From positions 1-51,138 of the forward strand of contig CALDGA010000161.1 in assembly GCA_937942085.1 (NCBI GenBank): a stretch of DNA of 51,138 nucleotides. Reading direction: 5' to 3'. Position numbers and translations under genes: made by a program. Below are positions 41,158 to 49,813 of this stretch, one piece after another. The first letter of the stretch is position 1. Each line of letters starts with the position of its first letter. The notes beneath the pieces were generated by a model that ran no database searches, was not told the origin of the DNA, and was given only the letters and a program-made list of their open reading frames with translations. The DNA comes from an uncultured Flavobacteriales bacterium. GTDB taxonomy: Bacteria > Bacteroidota > Bacteroidia > Flavobacteriales > Schleiferiaceae.

Positions 41158-41598
41158 TTAATTGTTTGAAATTACGTTGGAGGTGATGTTCAACACCTTT
41201 GATTGTGGGACTGCATTAGTTGTCAACGTTACACGCTTGTCTTGACGTCCTGCACGACTTGTAGAATTAAAGCTAACCTTAATTTGACCTTTCTGACCAG
41301 GCGCAATAGGTTGACGTGGCCAATCTGGCACAGTACAACCACAAGAGCCTTGAGCATTAGAGATGATAAGAGGACCTTCACCTTCATTGGTAAAAGTGAA
41401 CGTATGTTCCACTACTTCTCCTTCTTGTACTTCACCAAAATCGTGGAATTCTTCCACGAAAGCAATGGTTGGTAAGGCATCCATCATGGCTTCTGTACCA
41501 GAAGCTGCATCATCGGATGATTTAATACGATCAGTTGCGCTGCTACAAGATGCTAATGAGATTGCGACTAAAGAGGCAATAAAAAATGTGCGTTTCAT
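41158..41598 (-). CDS. DUF1573 lipoprotein
   Basis: Protein of 146 residues with a lipoprotein signal (SLASCSS, lipidated Cys18). The mature part is one DUF1573 beta-sandwich: FHDFGEVQEGEVVEHTFTFTNEGEGPLIISNAQGSCGCTVP and the later IAPGQKGQIKVSF. The paired cysteines in SCGCT are typical. The role of DUF1573 is not settled; it is often lipidated and surface-exposed or periplasmic in Bacteroidota. It lies between nusB (14-bp gap) and yajC (2 bp), the usual order in this phylum. Confidence 0.92.
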   Translation of the reverse strand: MKRTFFIASLVAISLASCSSATDRIKSSDDAASGTEAMMDALPTIAFVEEFHDFGEVQEGEVVEHTFTFTNEGEGPLIISNAQGSCGCTVPDWPRQPIAPGQKGQIKVSFNSTSRAGRQDKRVTLTTNAVPQSKVLNITSNVISNN

Positions 41599-41612
41599 AA
41601 TTATGGTTGCAA

Positions 41613-42551
41613 TTATTGAATCATTCCACGGCCTACTTTATTGATGAGGCCATCTTCCTGCAAATTAGTAACGATTTTGTCAAGTATACCATTGATGAAG
41701 GCAGAACTTTTTGGTGTACTGTATTGCTTGCTCAAATCGAGGTATTCATTGAGCGATACTTTTACTGGAATTTCTTCAAAACCACGCCATTCCGCGATGC
41801 AAAGCTTCATTAACATAATATCCATCTTGGCAATGCGGTCGCTTTCCCAATTTCTACTCTTACTCTCAATTCTTGATTGACTGTCCTTATTGAACTCAAA
41901 GTATTTACGAGCCAACAAGGCCCCAAAGGCCGCATCTGATTCGTCTTTGTATAAGGATGGGATAATGAGCTGGTCTACGTCCTCTTTCCAGCTGGCGATG
42001 ACTTTTCCAGACATCATTTGAGCCGCATCTAAATCATCACTCCAAGCAGCTTGCTCATCTTCATAGATATCATGAAGTAGCTCGTTTTCTGCGATGTAGA
42101 GCTGATACACCTCACGGATGAAACGCTTTTGTTGGGTAAAATCCGGAGTGCTTTCAACGAAGTTCTCGTACGACTCGCTCGCAAATAAAGTGTCCCATTG
42201 CTTCCGGAAGTGTTGGTCATAATCAGCCCAACGAGCGTGCGAACCTTCCATTAAAGTATTCAAAGCAGCACTCTCCTTACACAATGTCCAAAACTTGAGT
42301 TGGGTGAACTTTGCAATGCGCTCCATCAATGCGTAATCCGGCTGCTGACGCTCCGAAACTCTTTGATACTGGCGCTCTGCCTCTTCGTGCAATCTCAAGA
42401 ATGCTCCCATATCCCATGCGAACAGGCGGTGCACCTCATTGAGACTCTTGTTGAGATTCTTTAACAACAAGGCAGCGTCCATACTCTCGTCTGTACTTTG
42501 GGCAAAAAGGTGGTGCAACACCTTGATACGAATGTGGCGTCTAGTAATCAT
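41613..42551 (-). CDS. nusB: Transcription antitermination factor NusB (long form)
   Basis: NusB with S10 binds boxA in nascent rRNA and helps antitermination. At 312 residues it is about twice the E. coli size, the long form usual in Bacteroidota. The opening RRHIRIKVLHHLFAQ and the C-terminal domain (AIAEWRGFEEIPVKVSLNEYLDLSKQYSTPKSSAFINGILDKIV) are clear NusB marks. The central insert of about 150 residues is helical and acidic. The gene heads the unit nusB-DUF1573-yajC-ybbR-coaE. Confidence 0.93.
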   Translation of the reverse strand: MITRRHIRIKVLHHLFAQSTDESMDAALLLKNLNKSLNEVHRLFAWDMGAFLRLHEEAERQYQRVSERQQPDYALMERIAKFTQLKFWTLCKESAALNTLMEGSHARWADYDQHFRKQWDTLFASESYENFVESTPDFTQQKRFIREVYQLYIAENELLHDIYEDEQAAWSDDLDAAQMMSGKVIASWKEDVDQLIIPSLYKDESDAAFGALLARKYFEFNKDSQSRIESKSRNWESDRIAKMDIMLMKLCIAEWRGFEEIPVKVSLNEYLDLSKQYSTPKSSAFINGILDKIVTNLQEDGLINKVGRGMIQ

Positions 42552-42609
42552 TAGAATATATAAATGCAGGTATGCGGGTTCAGAATGAACGACTTCATTA
42601 AAGAGGTGT

Positions 42610-42617
42610 TATTTTTG
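42610..42617 (+). promoter_or_regulatory. Bacteroidota-type -7 box for the ABC exporter gene
   Basis: TATTTTTG matches TAnnTTTG, 67 bp before the exporter ATG. The -33 region is weak. It faces an opposite box 35 bp downstream, so the two transcripts would overlap at their 5' ends. Confidence 0.5.
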
Positions 42618-42651
42618 TGGCTCCGCATGTAAAGGACTGTTTTTACTGCGG

Positions 42652-42659
42652 CAAATATA
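42652..42659 (-). promoter_or_regulatory. Possible -7 box for the nusB operon
   Basis: The minus strand reads TATATTTG, a full match to TAnnTTTG; a TTG at 42674-42676 (14-bp spacer, short) may be the -33 element. It lies about 93 bp before the nusB start. Confidence 0.45.
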
Positions 42660-42684
42660 CATCCTCACGTAGGCAACTCGCACC

Positions 42685-44454
42685 ATGCAGGCATTAAAAA
42701 AACTCAATCCCTATTTCGGCAAACACAAATGGTTATTGATCGCGGGTGCGTTTTTTGTGATCATCTCAGTCATTTTCAAGCTGTTCCCTGCCCTATTCAT
42801 TCGGAACAGCTTCGATGCCATTGCCGTGATTATTGAGAATTACCGCAACGGAGTGGCTCAAGATGGTAATGTGAGCGGAGAATTGGTCCGTTATGGGGTG
42901 TACATCATCGGAGCAGCCGTTTTACAAGGGATCTTTATGTATTTCATGCGCCAAACCATCGTGGTAATGTCGCGTCACATTGAGTTTGATCTGAAAAACA
43001 CAGTTTTTGAGCATTACCAAAGGTTGACTCAAAAATTCTACAAGAACAACAGCACCGGGGATTTGATGAATAGAATTTCCGAGGATGTGAGCAAGGTTCG
43101 TATGTATGTGGGCCCCGCCATTATGTACGCGCTGAACACTGGATTCACCATCATTTTGGTCATTAGCATCATGATTTCCGTAAGTCCTAAGTTGACGCTA
43201 TTGACCTTAATTCCACTGCCCTTCTTGGCTTTTTTGGTATATCGTGTGGCCAATTTAATCCATACCCGTTCTCGAAAAGTCCAAGAACAATTGAGCGAAC
43301 TCAGCACCTTTGCCCAAGAATCATTCTCTGGGGCCCGTGTCATCAAAGCCTACCACAAAAGCCCATGGTTTGGTGCAAATTTCAAAGCACAAGCCATAGA
43401 ATACCGCAGTGTGAACGAGCGTTTATTCCGCGTAAACGCTACGTTCCAGCCCTTGATGATCCTTATGGTTGGCATCAGTACGTTGATCACCATCTACGTT
43501 GGCGGTAGATTATATTTTGCTGGCCAAGTAAGTGCCGGAAACATCACAGAGTTCATTTACTACGTGAATTTGTTGACTTGGCCCATCGCTTCCATAGGTT
43601 GGGTCACTTCCCTGGTTCAAAGCGCCGATGCCTCCATGCAACGATTGGATGAGTTTTTAAAAGAACAACCTGAATTCTCCAACGGTACGCACAAGCCTTC
43701 CACCTTTGAAGGCCGAATTGAATTTAAAAATGTGTCCTTCACCTATCCCAATAGTGGTATTACAGCGCTAAAGGATGTTTCATTTACCATAGAGCCGGGT
43801 AATAGTCTTGGAGTACTGGGTAAGACTGGAGCAGGAAAGAGTACCATTGCTGCATTGATGGTGCGCCAATACGATCCTACCGAGGGTGCCATCTTGGTGG
43901 ACGGTGTGGACATCAAGAATTGGGACCTTCCCACCCTAAAATCCTATTTAGGTTGGGTGCCTCAAGAAGCCTTCCTCTTTAGTGATACCATTGCCAACAA
44001 TATCGCTTTCGGAATGGATACCATGGAGATTGATGCGGTCAAAAGTGCGGCGATGGCTGCTGGGGTGCATGAAAACATCATGGGCTTTGATAAGCAATAC
44101 CAAACCAAGGTGGGCGAACGCGGCATTACCCTGAGCGGAGGACAAAAGCAACGTGTGAGCATTGCACGCGCTCTGATTAAATCTCCAAAAGTCATTGTAT
44201 TAGACGATTGTTTGAGCGCAGTGGACACCGAAACAGAAGAGCAGATTCTATCAAACCTCAAAAAAGCTACAGAAAACCTAAGCGGCATCATCATTGCCCA
44301 TCGTGTGAGTAGTGTGAAGCATTGCCAACAGATTATTTGTCTGGATCAAGGTGTGATTATCGAAAGAGGAACACCGGCGGAACTTGAAGCTGCTGGAGGT
44401 CATTATGCAGATCTCATTTCAATGCAGCTCGAAGGGCAGTTTGAAGGTTCCTAA
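42685..44454 (+). CDS. ABC exporter, MsbA-like (fused membrane and ATPase domains)
   Basis: Half-transporter of 589 residues. The N-terminal six-helix exporter domain (about 15-310) includes the long coupling segments RMYVGPAIMYAL and SGARVIKAYHKSPWF. The ATPase domain (about 335-585) has Walker A GKTGAGKST (about 380-388), the Q-loop WVPQEAFLF, the signature LSGGQKQR (about 483-490) and Walker B VIVLDDCLSAVDTETE with a switch His in IIAHRVSSV. Homodimers export lipids, drugs or peptides; substrate cannot be told here. It has its own promoter region and is followed by parA after 80 bp. Confidence 0.95.
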   Translation: MQALKKLNPYFGKHKWLLIAGAFFVIISVIFKLFPALFIRNSFDAIAVIIENYRNGVAQDGNVSGELVRYGVYIIGAAVLQGIFMYFMRQTIVVMSRHIEFDLKNTVFEHYQRLTQKFYKNNSTGDLMNRISEDVSKVRMYVGPAIMYALNTGFTIILVISIMISVSPKLTLLTLIPLPFLAFLVYRVANLIHTRSRKVQEQLSELSTFAQESFSGARVIKAYHKSPWFGANFKAQAIEYRSVNERLFRVNATFQPLMILMVGISTLITIYVGGRLYFAGQVSAGNITEFIYYVNLLTWPIASIGWVTSLVQSADASMQRLDEFLKEQPEFSNGTHKPSTFEGRIEFKNVSFTYPNSGITALKDVSFTIEPGNSLGVLGKTGAGKSTIAALMVRQYDPTEGAILVDGVDIKNWDLPTLKSYLGWVPQEAFLFSDTIANNIAFGMDTMEIDAVKSAAMAAGVHENIMGFDKQYQTKVGERGITLSGGQKQRVSIARALIKSPKVIVLDDCLSAVDTETEEQILSNLKKATENLSGIIIAHRVSSVKHCQQIICLDQGVIIERGTPAELEAAGGHYADLISMQLEGQFEGS

Positions 44455-44498
44455 CGACAGTGTTCATTACTTTTTTAGCATTTCGATAAGCAATGGTT

Positions 44499-44506
44499 TA
44501 CTTTTG
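44499..44506 (+). promoter_or_regulatory. Bacteroidota-type -7 box for parAB
   Basis: TACTTTTG matches TAnnTTTG, 28 bp before the parA ATG. No clear -33 TTTG was seen at the usual distance. Confidence 0.5.
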
Positions 44507-44534
44507 AGTTTACCATTTCTGAAAGCACATCTCT

Positions 44535-45299
44535 ATGTCACAAATAATCGCAATTGCCAATCAAAAAGGCGGCGTTGGAAAGACCACGACCGCGGTAAAC
44601 TTGAGTGCAGCCCTCGGAGCGCTTGAAAAACGAGTTTTACTGGTGGATGCAGATCCACAGGCAAATGCTACTAGTGGATTGGGCATACAGCCTGATCAGG
44701 CGCTGCAAGGCACCTATGAGTTGATTGAAGGTGCGAAGCCAGCGGCAGAATTGGTCCTAAAAACCGATGCTCCAAACGTGAGCATTATTCCGGCACATCT
44801 GGATTTGGTGGCTGTGGAACTCGAAATCATTGACCAACCCAAACGCGAGTATTTTCTCAAGAAAGCCTTGGAATCTGTGGCCAATGATTTTGATTATATC
44901 ATCATCGATTGTGCCCCTTCCCTTGGTCTTATTACCCTAAATGCCTTGACTGCGGCAAACTCCATTTTGGTGCCTATTCAATGTGAATATTATGCCCTCG
45001 AAGGATTAGGTAAGCTGCTGAATACCATTAAAAAGGTGCAAGAATTACACAATGAAGACCTCAGTATTGAAGGGCTTTTGCTGACCATGTTTGATAGCAG
45101 ATTGCGCTTGTCCAACCAGGTTTCTGACGAAGTGCGGAACCACTTCGAAGGATTGGTCTTTGAAACGGTGATTCATCGCAACGTAAAACTGAGCGAGGCA
45201 CCTAGTTACGGGGAGAACATCTTGAAGTACGATGCCGGTAGTAAGGGCGCTGAGAATTACCTTACTTTAGCACAAGAGATACTGGCAAAAAGCGCATAA
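44535..45299 (+). CDS. parA: Chromosome partitioning ATPase ParA (Soj)
   Basis: Deviant Walker ATPase of 254 residues that moves ParB-parS complexes apart. It begins IIAIANQKGGVGKTTTAVNLSAA (deviant P-loop at 10-17), then LLVDADPQANATSGLG and IIIDCAPSLGLITLNAL. The size and the lack of an N-terminal DNA-binding domain mark it as the chromosomal Soj type. parB follows 2 bp later. Confidence 0.96.
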   Translation: MSQIIAIANQKGGVGKTTTAVNLSAALGALEKRVLLVDADPQANATSGLGIQPDQALQGTYELIEGAKPAAELVLKTDAPNVSIIPAHLDLVAVELEIIDQPKREYFLKKALESVANDFDYIIIDCAPSLGLITLNALTAANSILVPIQCEYYALEGLGKLLNTIKKVQELHNEDLSIEGLLLTMFDSRLRLSNQVSDEVRNHFEGLVFETVIHRNVKLSEAPSYGENILKYDAGSKGAENYLTLAQEILAKSA

Positions 45300-45301
45300 G
45301 C

Positions 45302-46222
45302 ATGGCAAAACGAGCAATGGGAAAAGGCCTATCGGCCATTTTGGGAGAAGAAATCGCGAAAGTGAATAAAGTTACCGATGCGGGTGCTGAGAAGCTCGTG
45401 GGTCAGGTGGCGATGATTTCATTGGATGCCATTACAACGAATCCTTTCCAGCCTCGATCAAACTTTGATAATGATGCCTTGGTAGAATTGGCCCAGAGCA
45501 TCAGTGAACTCGGTATCATTCAGCCCATTACCGTTCGTAAGAATGGCATGAAGTTCGAATTGATTTCGGGAGAACGTCGCTTTCGCGCATCACAAATCGC
45601 TGGTTTAGAGGAGATTCCTGCCTACGTGCGTCTTGCGGACGATCGTAACATGTTGGAGCTGGCCATTGTAGAAAACCTTCAACGTGAGGATTTAGACCCT
45701 ATTGAGATGGCCTATTCCTGCAAACGCATGATGGATGAACTAGGCTTAACTCAGGAAGAGGTGGCTAAGCGATTGGGAAAAGGACGCTCTACAGTGACCA
45801 ATTTTCTGCGCTTGCTCAAGCTTCCAGCCATCATACAGGCTGAATTGCGCGACATCAACCGCAACGAAAGTCTAGATGAAAATAGCGACGGCATTACTTC
45901 AGTAGTGTTCAGCATGGGACATGCGAGAGCCTTATTGAACTTGCCGTCTGAAGAATCACAGATCGACCTCTACAAGAAGATTCTCAAAGGAGGATTGAGT
46001 GTGCGTCAAACGGAGGCACTTGCTGCTGCCATTAAGAAGCCAAAGGAGAAAGCGCCTAAAGCGCCAGTGCAGCCGGGCATGAAGGAATTAGGAACGGAAT
46101 TGGGTCAATATTTCCAAACAAAGGTGAACATTCAAGTAAAACCTAATGGTAAGGGACGTATCCAAATTGACTTTGATTCTGACGACGATCTACAGCGCAT
46201 CATCTCGAAATTCAACTCATGA
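45302..46222 (+). CDS. parB: Chromosome partitioning protein ParB (Spo0J)
   Basis: Protein of 306 residues that binds parS near the origin and spreads along DNA. It starts AKRAMGKGLSAILGEE, typical of ParB. The CTP-binding part has NPFQPRSNFD, SISELGIIQPITVRK, LISGERRFRASQIAGL and VENLQREDLDPIEMA, followed by the helix-turn-helix LTQEEVAKRLGKGRSTVTNFLRLLKLP. The C-terminal dimer domain ends the protein. No full parS palindrome was seen in the window. Confidence 0.96.
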   Translation: MAKRAMGKGLSAILGEEIAKVNKVTDAGAEKLVGQVAMISLDAITTNPFQPRSNFDNDALVELAQSISELGIIQPITVRKNGMKFELISGERRFRASQIAGLEEIPAYVRLADDRNMLELAIVENLQREDLDPIEMAYSCKRMMDELGLTQEEVAKRLGKGRSTVTNFLRLLKLPAIIQAELRDINRNESLDENSDGITSVVFSMGHARALLNLPSEESQIDLYKKILKGGLSVRQTEALAAAIKKPKEKAPKAPVQPGMKELGTELGQYFQTKVNIQVKPNGKGRIQIDFDSDDDLQRIISKFNS

Positions 46223-46824
46223 GATATGTATTGAGTGTATTGGTGTTGTTTGCGTGCCTTTCTGTGAAGGCTCAACACAGTGATTCCACTCATACCGCAG
46301 ATGAATTGCACAATATAAAACTGGCCACTACCCTTTCGCTCATTCCAGGTGGAGGACAGATATACAATGGAAAGTATTGGAAAGCCCCAGTATTCTGGGC
46401 AGGTATAGGGGGTACCGCGTATTATTATGGACAACTCAATACACAGTTCAAATCCTACGAAAGTGTATTGCAGTTTATCATTGATAACCCGAGCTACACC
46501 ACTAGAGCAGAGTTAGAAAGTGCCGCTCCTGAAATTTTCACCGCCATACCCTCGCCATTTTATCAAACTTCAGTGAACGGTGTAGCCCAAGAAGCGATGG
46601 GTTATATGGAGCAATTACGCACCCAAAGAGAGTATACCTTGTTCGGGATATTAGGCATCTATCTCTTGGGAATATTAGATGCAAATATTGATGCTCACCT
46701 CCACGATTTTGATGTGAGTGATGATTTAAGCATTAGTCCGCAATTCACTCAAAAACAATATTTTGCAGGTAGTGAGAGTACCATCCAAGCTCCTGGCCTG
46801 TCTTTAACGATTTCTCTGCCATGA
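46219..46824 (+). CDS. DUF5683 family protein
   Basis: Exported or membrane protein of 201 residues with a signal peptide ending VKAQ. The DUF5683 mark is ATTLSLIPGGGQIYNGKYWKAPVFWAGIGGTAYYY, with hydrophobic segments at about 35-80 and 139-153 (LFGILGIYLLGILDANIDAHL). The function is unknown; in Bacteroidota it regularly lies between parB and dapB, as here. It overlaps both neighbours by 4 bases. Confidence 0.88.
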   Translation: MRYVLSVLVLFACLSVKAQHSDSTHTADELHNIKLATTLSLIPGGGQIYNGKYWKAPVFWAGIGGTAYYYGQLNTQFKSYESVLQFIIDNPSYTTRAELESAAPEIFTAIPSPFYQTSVNGVAQEAMGYMEQLRTQREYTLFGILGIYLLGILDANIDAHLHDFDVSDDLSISPQFTQKQYFAGSESTIQAPGLSLTISLP

Positions 46825-47522
46825 ACATTGCCATCATAGGATATGGACGCATGGGTAAAACCATCGAACGAATCGCCCAAACTCGCGGACATCACATCGT
46901 GCATATTCACAATGGAGGCCCCATGGATTTGGAGGCCTTGAAAGCGGCCGATGTGGCCATTGAGTTCACCCAGCCAGAAGCGGCCGCGGAGAATATTGCT
47001 GCCCTCTTAACTCATGGAATTCCTGTGGTCAGTGGAACGACCGGCTGGTTGGAGCATAAAGCTTCCATGGATGCATTGGCAGAGCAACATAAGGTAGGAT
47101 TCTTGCATGCGTCCAATTTTTCTCTCGGCGTGAACTTGTTCTTCGTGATGAATGAGAAATTGGCCGCCATGATGCACGCCTACCCTGAATTCAAACCAGG
47201 CATACATGAAATCCATCACACCGGTAAAAAAGATGCACCTTCCGGCACAGCCATTACCGCTGCGGAAGGCGTACTGCAAGCCTATAAAGAGCTGAAAGGT
47301 TGGACCATGAATGAGGATGACCAGGCATTGCGCATCACTGCAGACCGGCTCGACCCCTATTTTGGAACGCATGAAGTGCATTACACAAGTGATATCGATA
47401 CCATCACTTTTACCCACGAGGCAAAGAGCCGCGATGGCTTTGCCTTAGGGGCGGTTATGGCCGCTGAATGGCTTCCCGGAAAGGCCGGAAGCTTTGGTAT
47501 GCGCGATGTTTTGAACCTCTAA
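46821..47522 (+). CDS. dapB: 4-hydroxy-tetrahydrodipicolinate reductase
   Basis: NAD(P)H enzyme of lysine and diaminopimelate synthesis. It has 233 residues, shorter than E. coli DapB but usual in this phylum. The Rossmann start is IAIIGYGRMGKTIERIA, then VSGTTGWLE, SNFSLGVNLFF, and the active-site block EIHHTGKKDAPSGTAI, with catalytic His and Lys. It overlaps the DUF5683 gene by 4 bases. DUF5683 separates it from parAB. Confidence 0.95.
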   Translation: MNIAIIGYGRMGKTIERIAQTRGHHIVHIHNGGPMDLEALKAADVAIEFTQPEAAAENIAALLTHGIPVVSGTTGWLEHKASMDALAEQHKVGFLHASNFSLGVNLFFVMNEKLAAMMHAYPEFKPGIHEIHHTGKKDAPSGTAITAAEGVLQAYKELKGWTMNEDDQALRITADRLDPYFGTHEVHYTSDIDTITFTHEAKSRDGFALGAVMAAEWLPGKAGSFGMRDVLNL

Positions 47523-47576
47523 GCTTTTCACAATACCCTAACAACCTATTCCTCTTAAAAGAAATAGATTCGCCCT

Positions 47577-49184
47577 ATGGAATTTATCATATTCACCTTA
47601 GTACAAGCAGTGTGGTTCGGAGCCATCTCTTGGAAGTTCTACGTTGCCGCCGACCGCAAGGCTTGGGAGGCATTTATCCCTGTATATAATGCGTACGTGC
47701 TCGTAAAGATTGCCGAACGACCTGTGTATTGGGTACTGCTGTACTGTATTCCTGTAGTGGGTGTAGTTATGGGGATTATTATGATCTACGAATTGTTGCA
47801 CGTGTTTAAATTCCGTAAGACTTGGCAAACGGCGGCAGTGATGGCCTCTTTTGGGTTGTATTTGGGGTATTTGAATTACCAGGAAAGTTTGAAATATTGG
47901 GGTCGCGACGATGAGTACATCAAGAAGAACTTAGGCGAAGGGGTAAATAGTATTTTCTTCGCGGTAGTAGTAGCAACGGTCATTCGCTCCACCACGTTTG
48001 AGGCTTATACCATTCCTACGAGCTCGATGGAGAAGAGTTTGATGGTGGGAGATTTCTTGTTTGTGTCGAAGATGCATTACGGGGTTCGCGTACCGATGAC
48101 GCCTATTAGTTTGCCGTTGGTGCACAACAAGGTACCTTTTGCGGGGGTTCCCTCTTATTTGAATTGGCCACAGATTCCTTACCTAAGACTTCCTGCCATT
48201 TCACCTATTAAATCTGGTGATCCGGTGGTATTCAACTATCCGATGGACAATATGCCCGTGGATAAGAAGGAAAACTACGTGAAGCGCTGTATCGGAACAC
48301 CGGGCGATAGCTTGGAAATTGTGGACCGTACCGTGCTGGTCAACGGCAATGCCTTCAGGTTTCCAGACCGCAGTTATCCGCAATACCTGTATTATGTCAA
48401 GACGGACGGTCGTGGATTCTCGAAGAGTTGGTTGAAAGAACGATTGGACATCAACTACCTCACGAATGAGGAAATGCGTCAATATCCTACGGATCAGGAT
48501 GTGTATCAACGCACTCAGGACGAATACATCATGTTCCTACAGTCAAGACATGTGGAAGCTATTTCGGCACTGGAAAATGTAAAAAAGGTTTGGCCCATCG
48601 TGGCTCAGCGCCCAGGAACACCTATTGACTCAACGCTTCCGCAAGGGTTGATCGATATTCAGTTGGGACAAGCAGAGGAGATTCTTTTCCCTAATCCAGA
48701 TACGGGCCACGGAGAGCGTCCGTACAACGATACTTGGGACAATTTCGGGCCTATTTATGTACCGAAAGCGGGCCAAACCGTTGAACTCACGCCGAAAAAC
48801 TTGAACAGTTATAGACGTATTATCGGCGAGTATGAAGGTCATGATTTGAAGATCAGGAAGGACGGTGAAGTGCTCATTGACGGCGTCGCTGCAACCACTT
48901 ATACCTTCGAAAAGGACTATTACTGGATGATGGGCGATAACCGTCATAACTCGCTAGATAGCCGCAAATGGGGCTATGTACCTGGGGATCATATTGTCGG
49001 AAAGCCTGTATTCATTTGGATGTCATGGGATAAGCACGGTGAAGGACTGAAGAAGATTCGTAGCGAGCGTGTCTTCACGACCGTGAATGGAGAAGGCGAA
49101 CGCACCAGTTACTTCTGGTATTTTATCGCTGCGATTGCGTTGTACCAAGTAGTCCAATTCTTACGTCGTCGTAAAAAAGCATAA
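47577..49184 (+). CDS. lepB: Signal peptidase I (long Bacteroidota form)
   Basis: Membrane protease that removes signal peptides from exported proteins. It has 535 residues, well above the usual 200-320. An N-terminal membrane part (1-110, about three helices) precedes the catalytic core. The catalytic Ser150 is in IPTSSMEKSL and the general-base Lys236 in NYVKRCIGTPGDSLEI. The C-terminal box is GDNRHNSLDSRKWGYVP. Between the Lys box and the C-terminal box lies a long insert (about residues 265-430). One more helix is near the C-terminus (YFWYFIAAIALYQVVQFL). Its stop overlaps the wbqC start by one base. Confidence 0.95.
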   Translation: MEFIIFTLVQAVWFGAISWKFYVAADRKAWEAFIPVYNAYVLVKIAERPVYWVLLYCIPVVGVVMGIIMIYELLHVFKFRKTWQTAAVMASFGLYLGYLNYQESLKYWGRDDEYIKKNLGEGVNSIFFAVVVATVIRSTTFEAYTIPTSSMEKSLMVGDFLFVSKMHYGVRVPMTPISLPLVHNKVPFAGVPSYLNWPQIPYLRLPAISPIKSGDPVVFNYPMDNMPVDKKENYVKRCIGTPGDSLEIVDRTVLVNGNAFRFPDRSYPQYLYYVKTDGRGFSKSWLKERLDINYLTNEEMRQYPTDQDVYQRTQDEYIMFLQSRHVEAISALENVKKVWPIVAQRPGTPIDSTLPQGLIDIQLGQAEEILFPNPDTGHGERPYNDTWDNFGPIYVPKAGQTVELTPKNLNSYRRIIGEYEGHDLKIRKDGEVLIDGVAATTYTFEKDYYWMMGDNRHNSLDSRKWGYVPGDHIVGKPVFIWMSWDKHGEGLKKIRSERVFTTVNGEGERTSYFWYFIAAIALYQVVQFLRRRKKA

Positions 49185-49783
49185 TGTCTGGCGTTGTTCT
49201 TTCTACCGCATACTTCCCTCCTATTGAGTGGTTGGCGCATTATGTGCAACAGAACAGCATTACCCTTGAGGCACACGAGTTTTATCAGAAACAAACCTAC
49301 AGGAGTCGGGCATTGATTGCCGGACCCAACGGCACGCAAATTCTCAATGTTCCAGTCAAGCGCAAGGTTCGGGAGATCCAGCACAGCTTGATTAGCTATG
49401 AGGAAGATTGGGTCAAAGACCACGTGAAAGCGTTGGAGAGTGCCTATGCCAAAAGCCCGTACTATGAAGTATTGATGCCGGATGTTGTGGCGTTGTTGCG
49501 AGAAAAACGAACGACGTTATGGGAGTTGAATTTAGGCACCTTGGCACTTTTTGAGCGTTGGTTGGATGTGAACAGGAAGTGGGAATTGTCGGATCGGTTT
49601 GAGCTCGAGGCCCATGGATTGGACCTTCGCAACCTTAGTCCGAAGGTGGAGAGCACCTTGGTGTTCATGCAATATCCGCAGGTTTTTCAGGAAAAAATTG
49701 GTTTTCAAAACAACTTGAGTGCCTTAGATCTGTTCTTTAACTTAGGGCGTAGCAGTTGGGATTACCTCAATGCGCTCAAATAA
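49184..49783 (+). CDS. WbqC-like family protein
   Basis: Protein of 199 residues. It begins VVLSTAYFPPIEWLAHYVQQNSITLEAHEFYQKQTYRSRALIAGPNGTQILNVPVKR-type sequence, the WbqC core, and continues with ISYEEDWVKDHVKALESAYAKSPYYE. WbqC members lie in O-antigen clusters in some bacteria, and their reaction is unknown. In Bacteroidota the gene often follows lepB, as here (1-base overlap), so a role tied to the envelope is an inference only. Confidence 0.88.
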   Translation: MSGVVLSTAYFPPIEWLAHYVQQNSITLEAHEFYQKQTYRSRALIAGPNGTQILNVPVKRKVREIQHSLISYEEDWVKDHVKALESAYAKSPYYEVLMPDVVALLREKRTTLWELNLGTLALFERWLDVNRKWELSDRFELEAHGLDLRNLSPKVESTLVFMQYPQVFQEKIGFQNNLSALDLFFNLGRSSWDYLNALK

Positions 49784-49813
49784 CCATCACAGCAGTAAGA
49801 ACCACAGCAACCT

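Noticed and set aside
49416-49431. Partial parS-like sequence near parAB (CACGTGAAA half-site)
   Set aside because: Only one half matches the TGTTTCACGTGAAACA consensus (about 9 of 16 positions) and it lies inside the wbqC coding sequence. It is probably chance.
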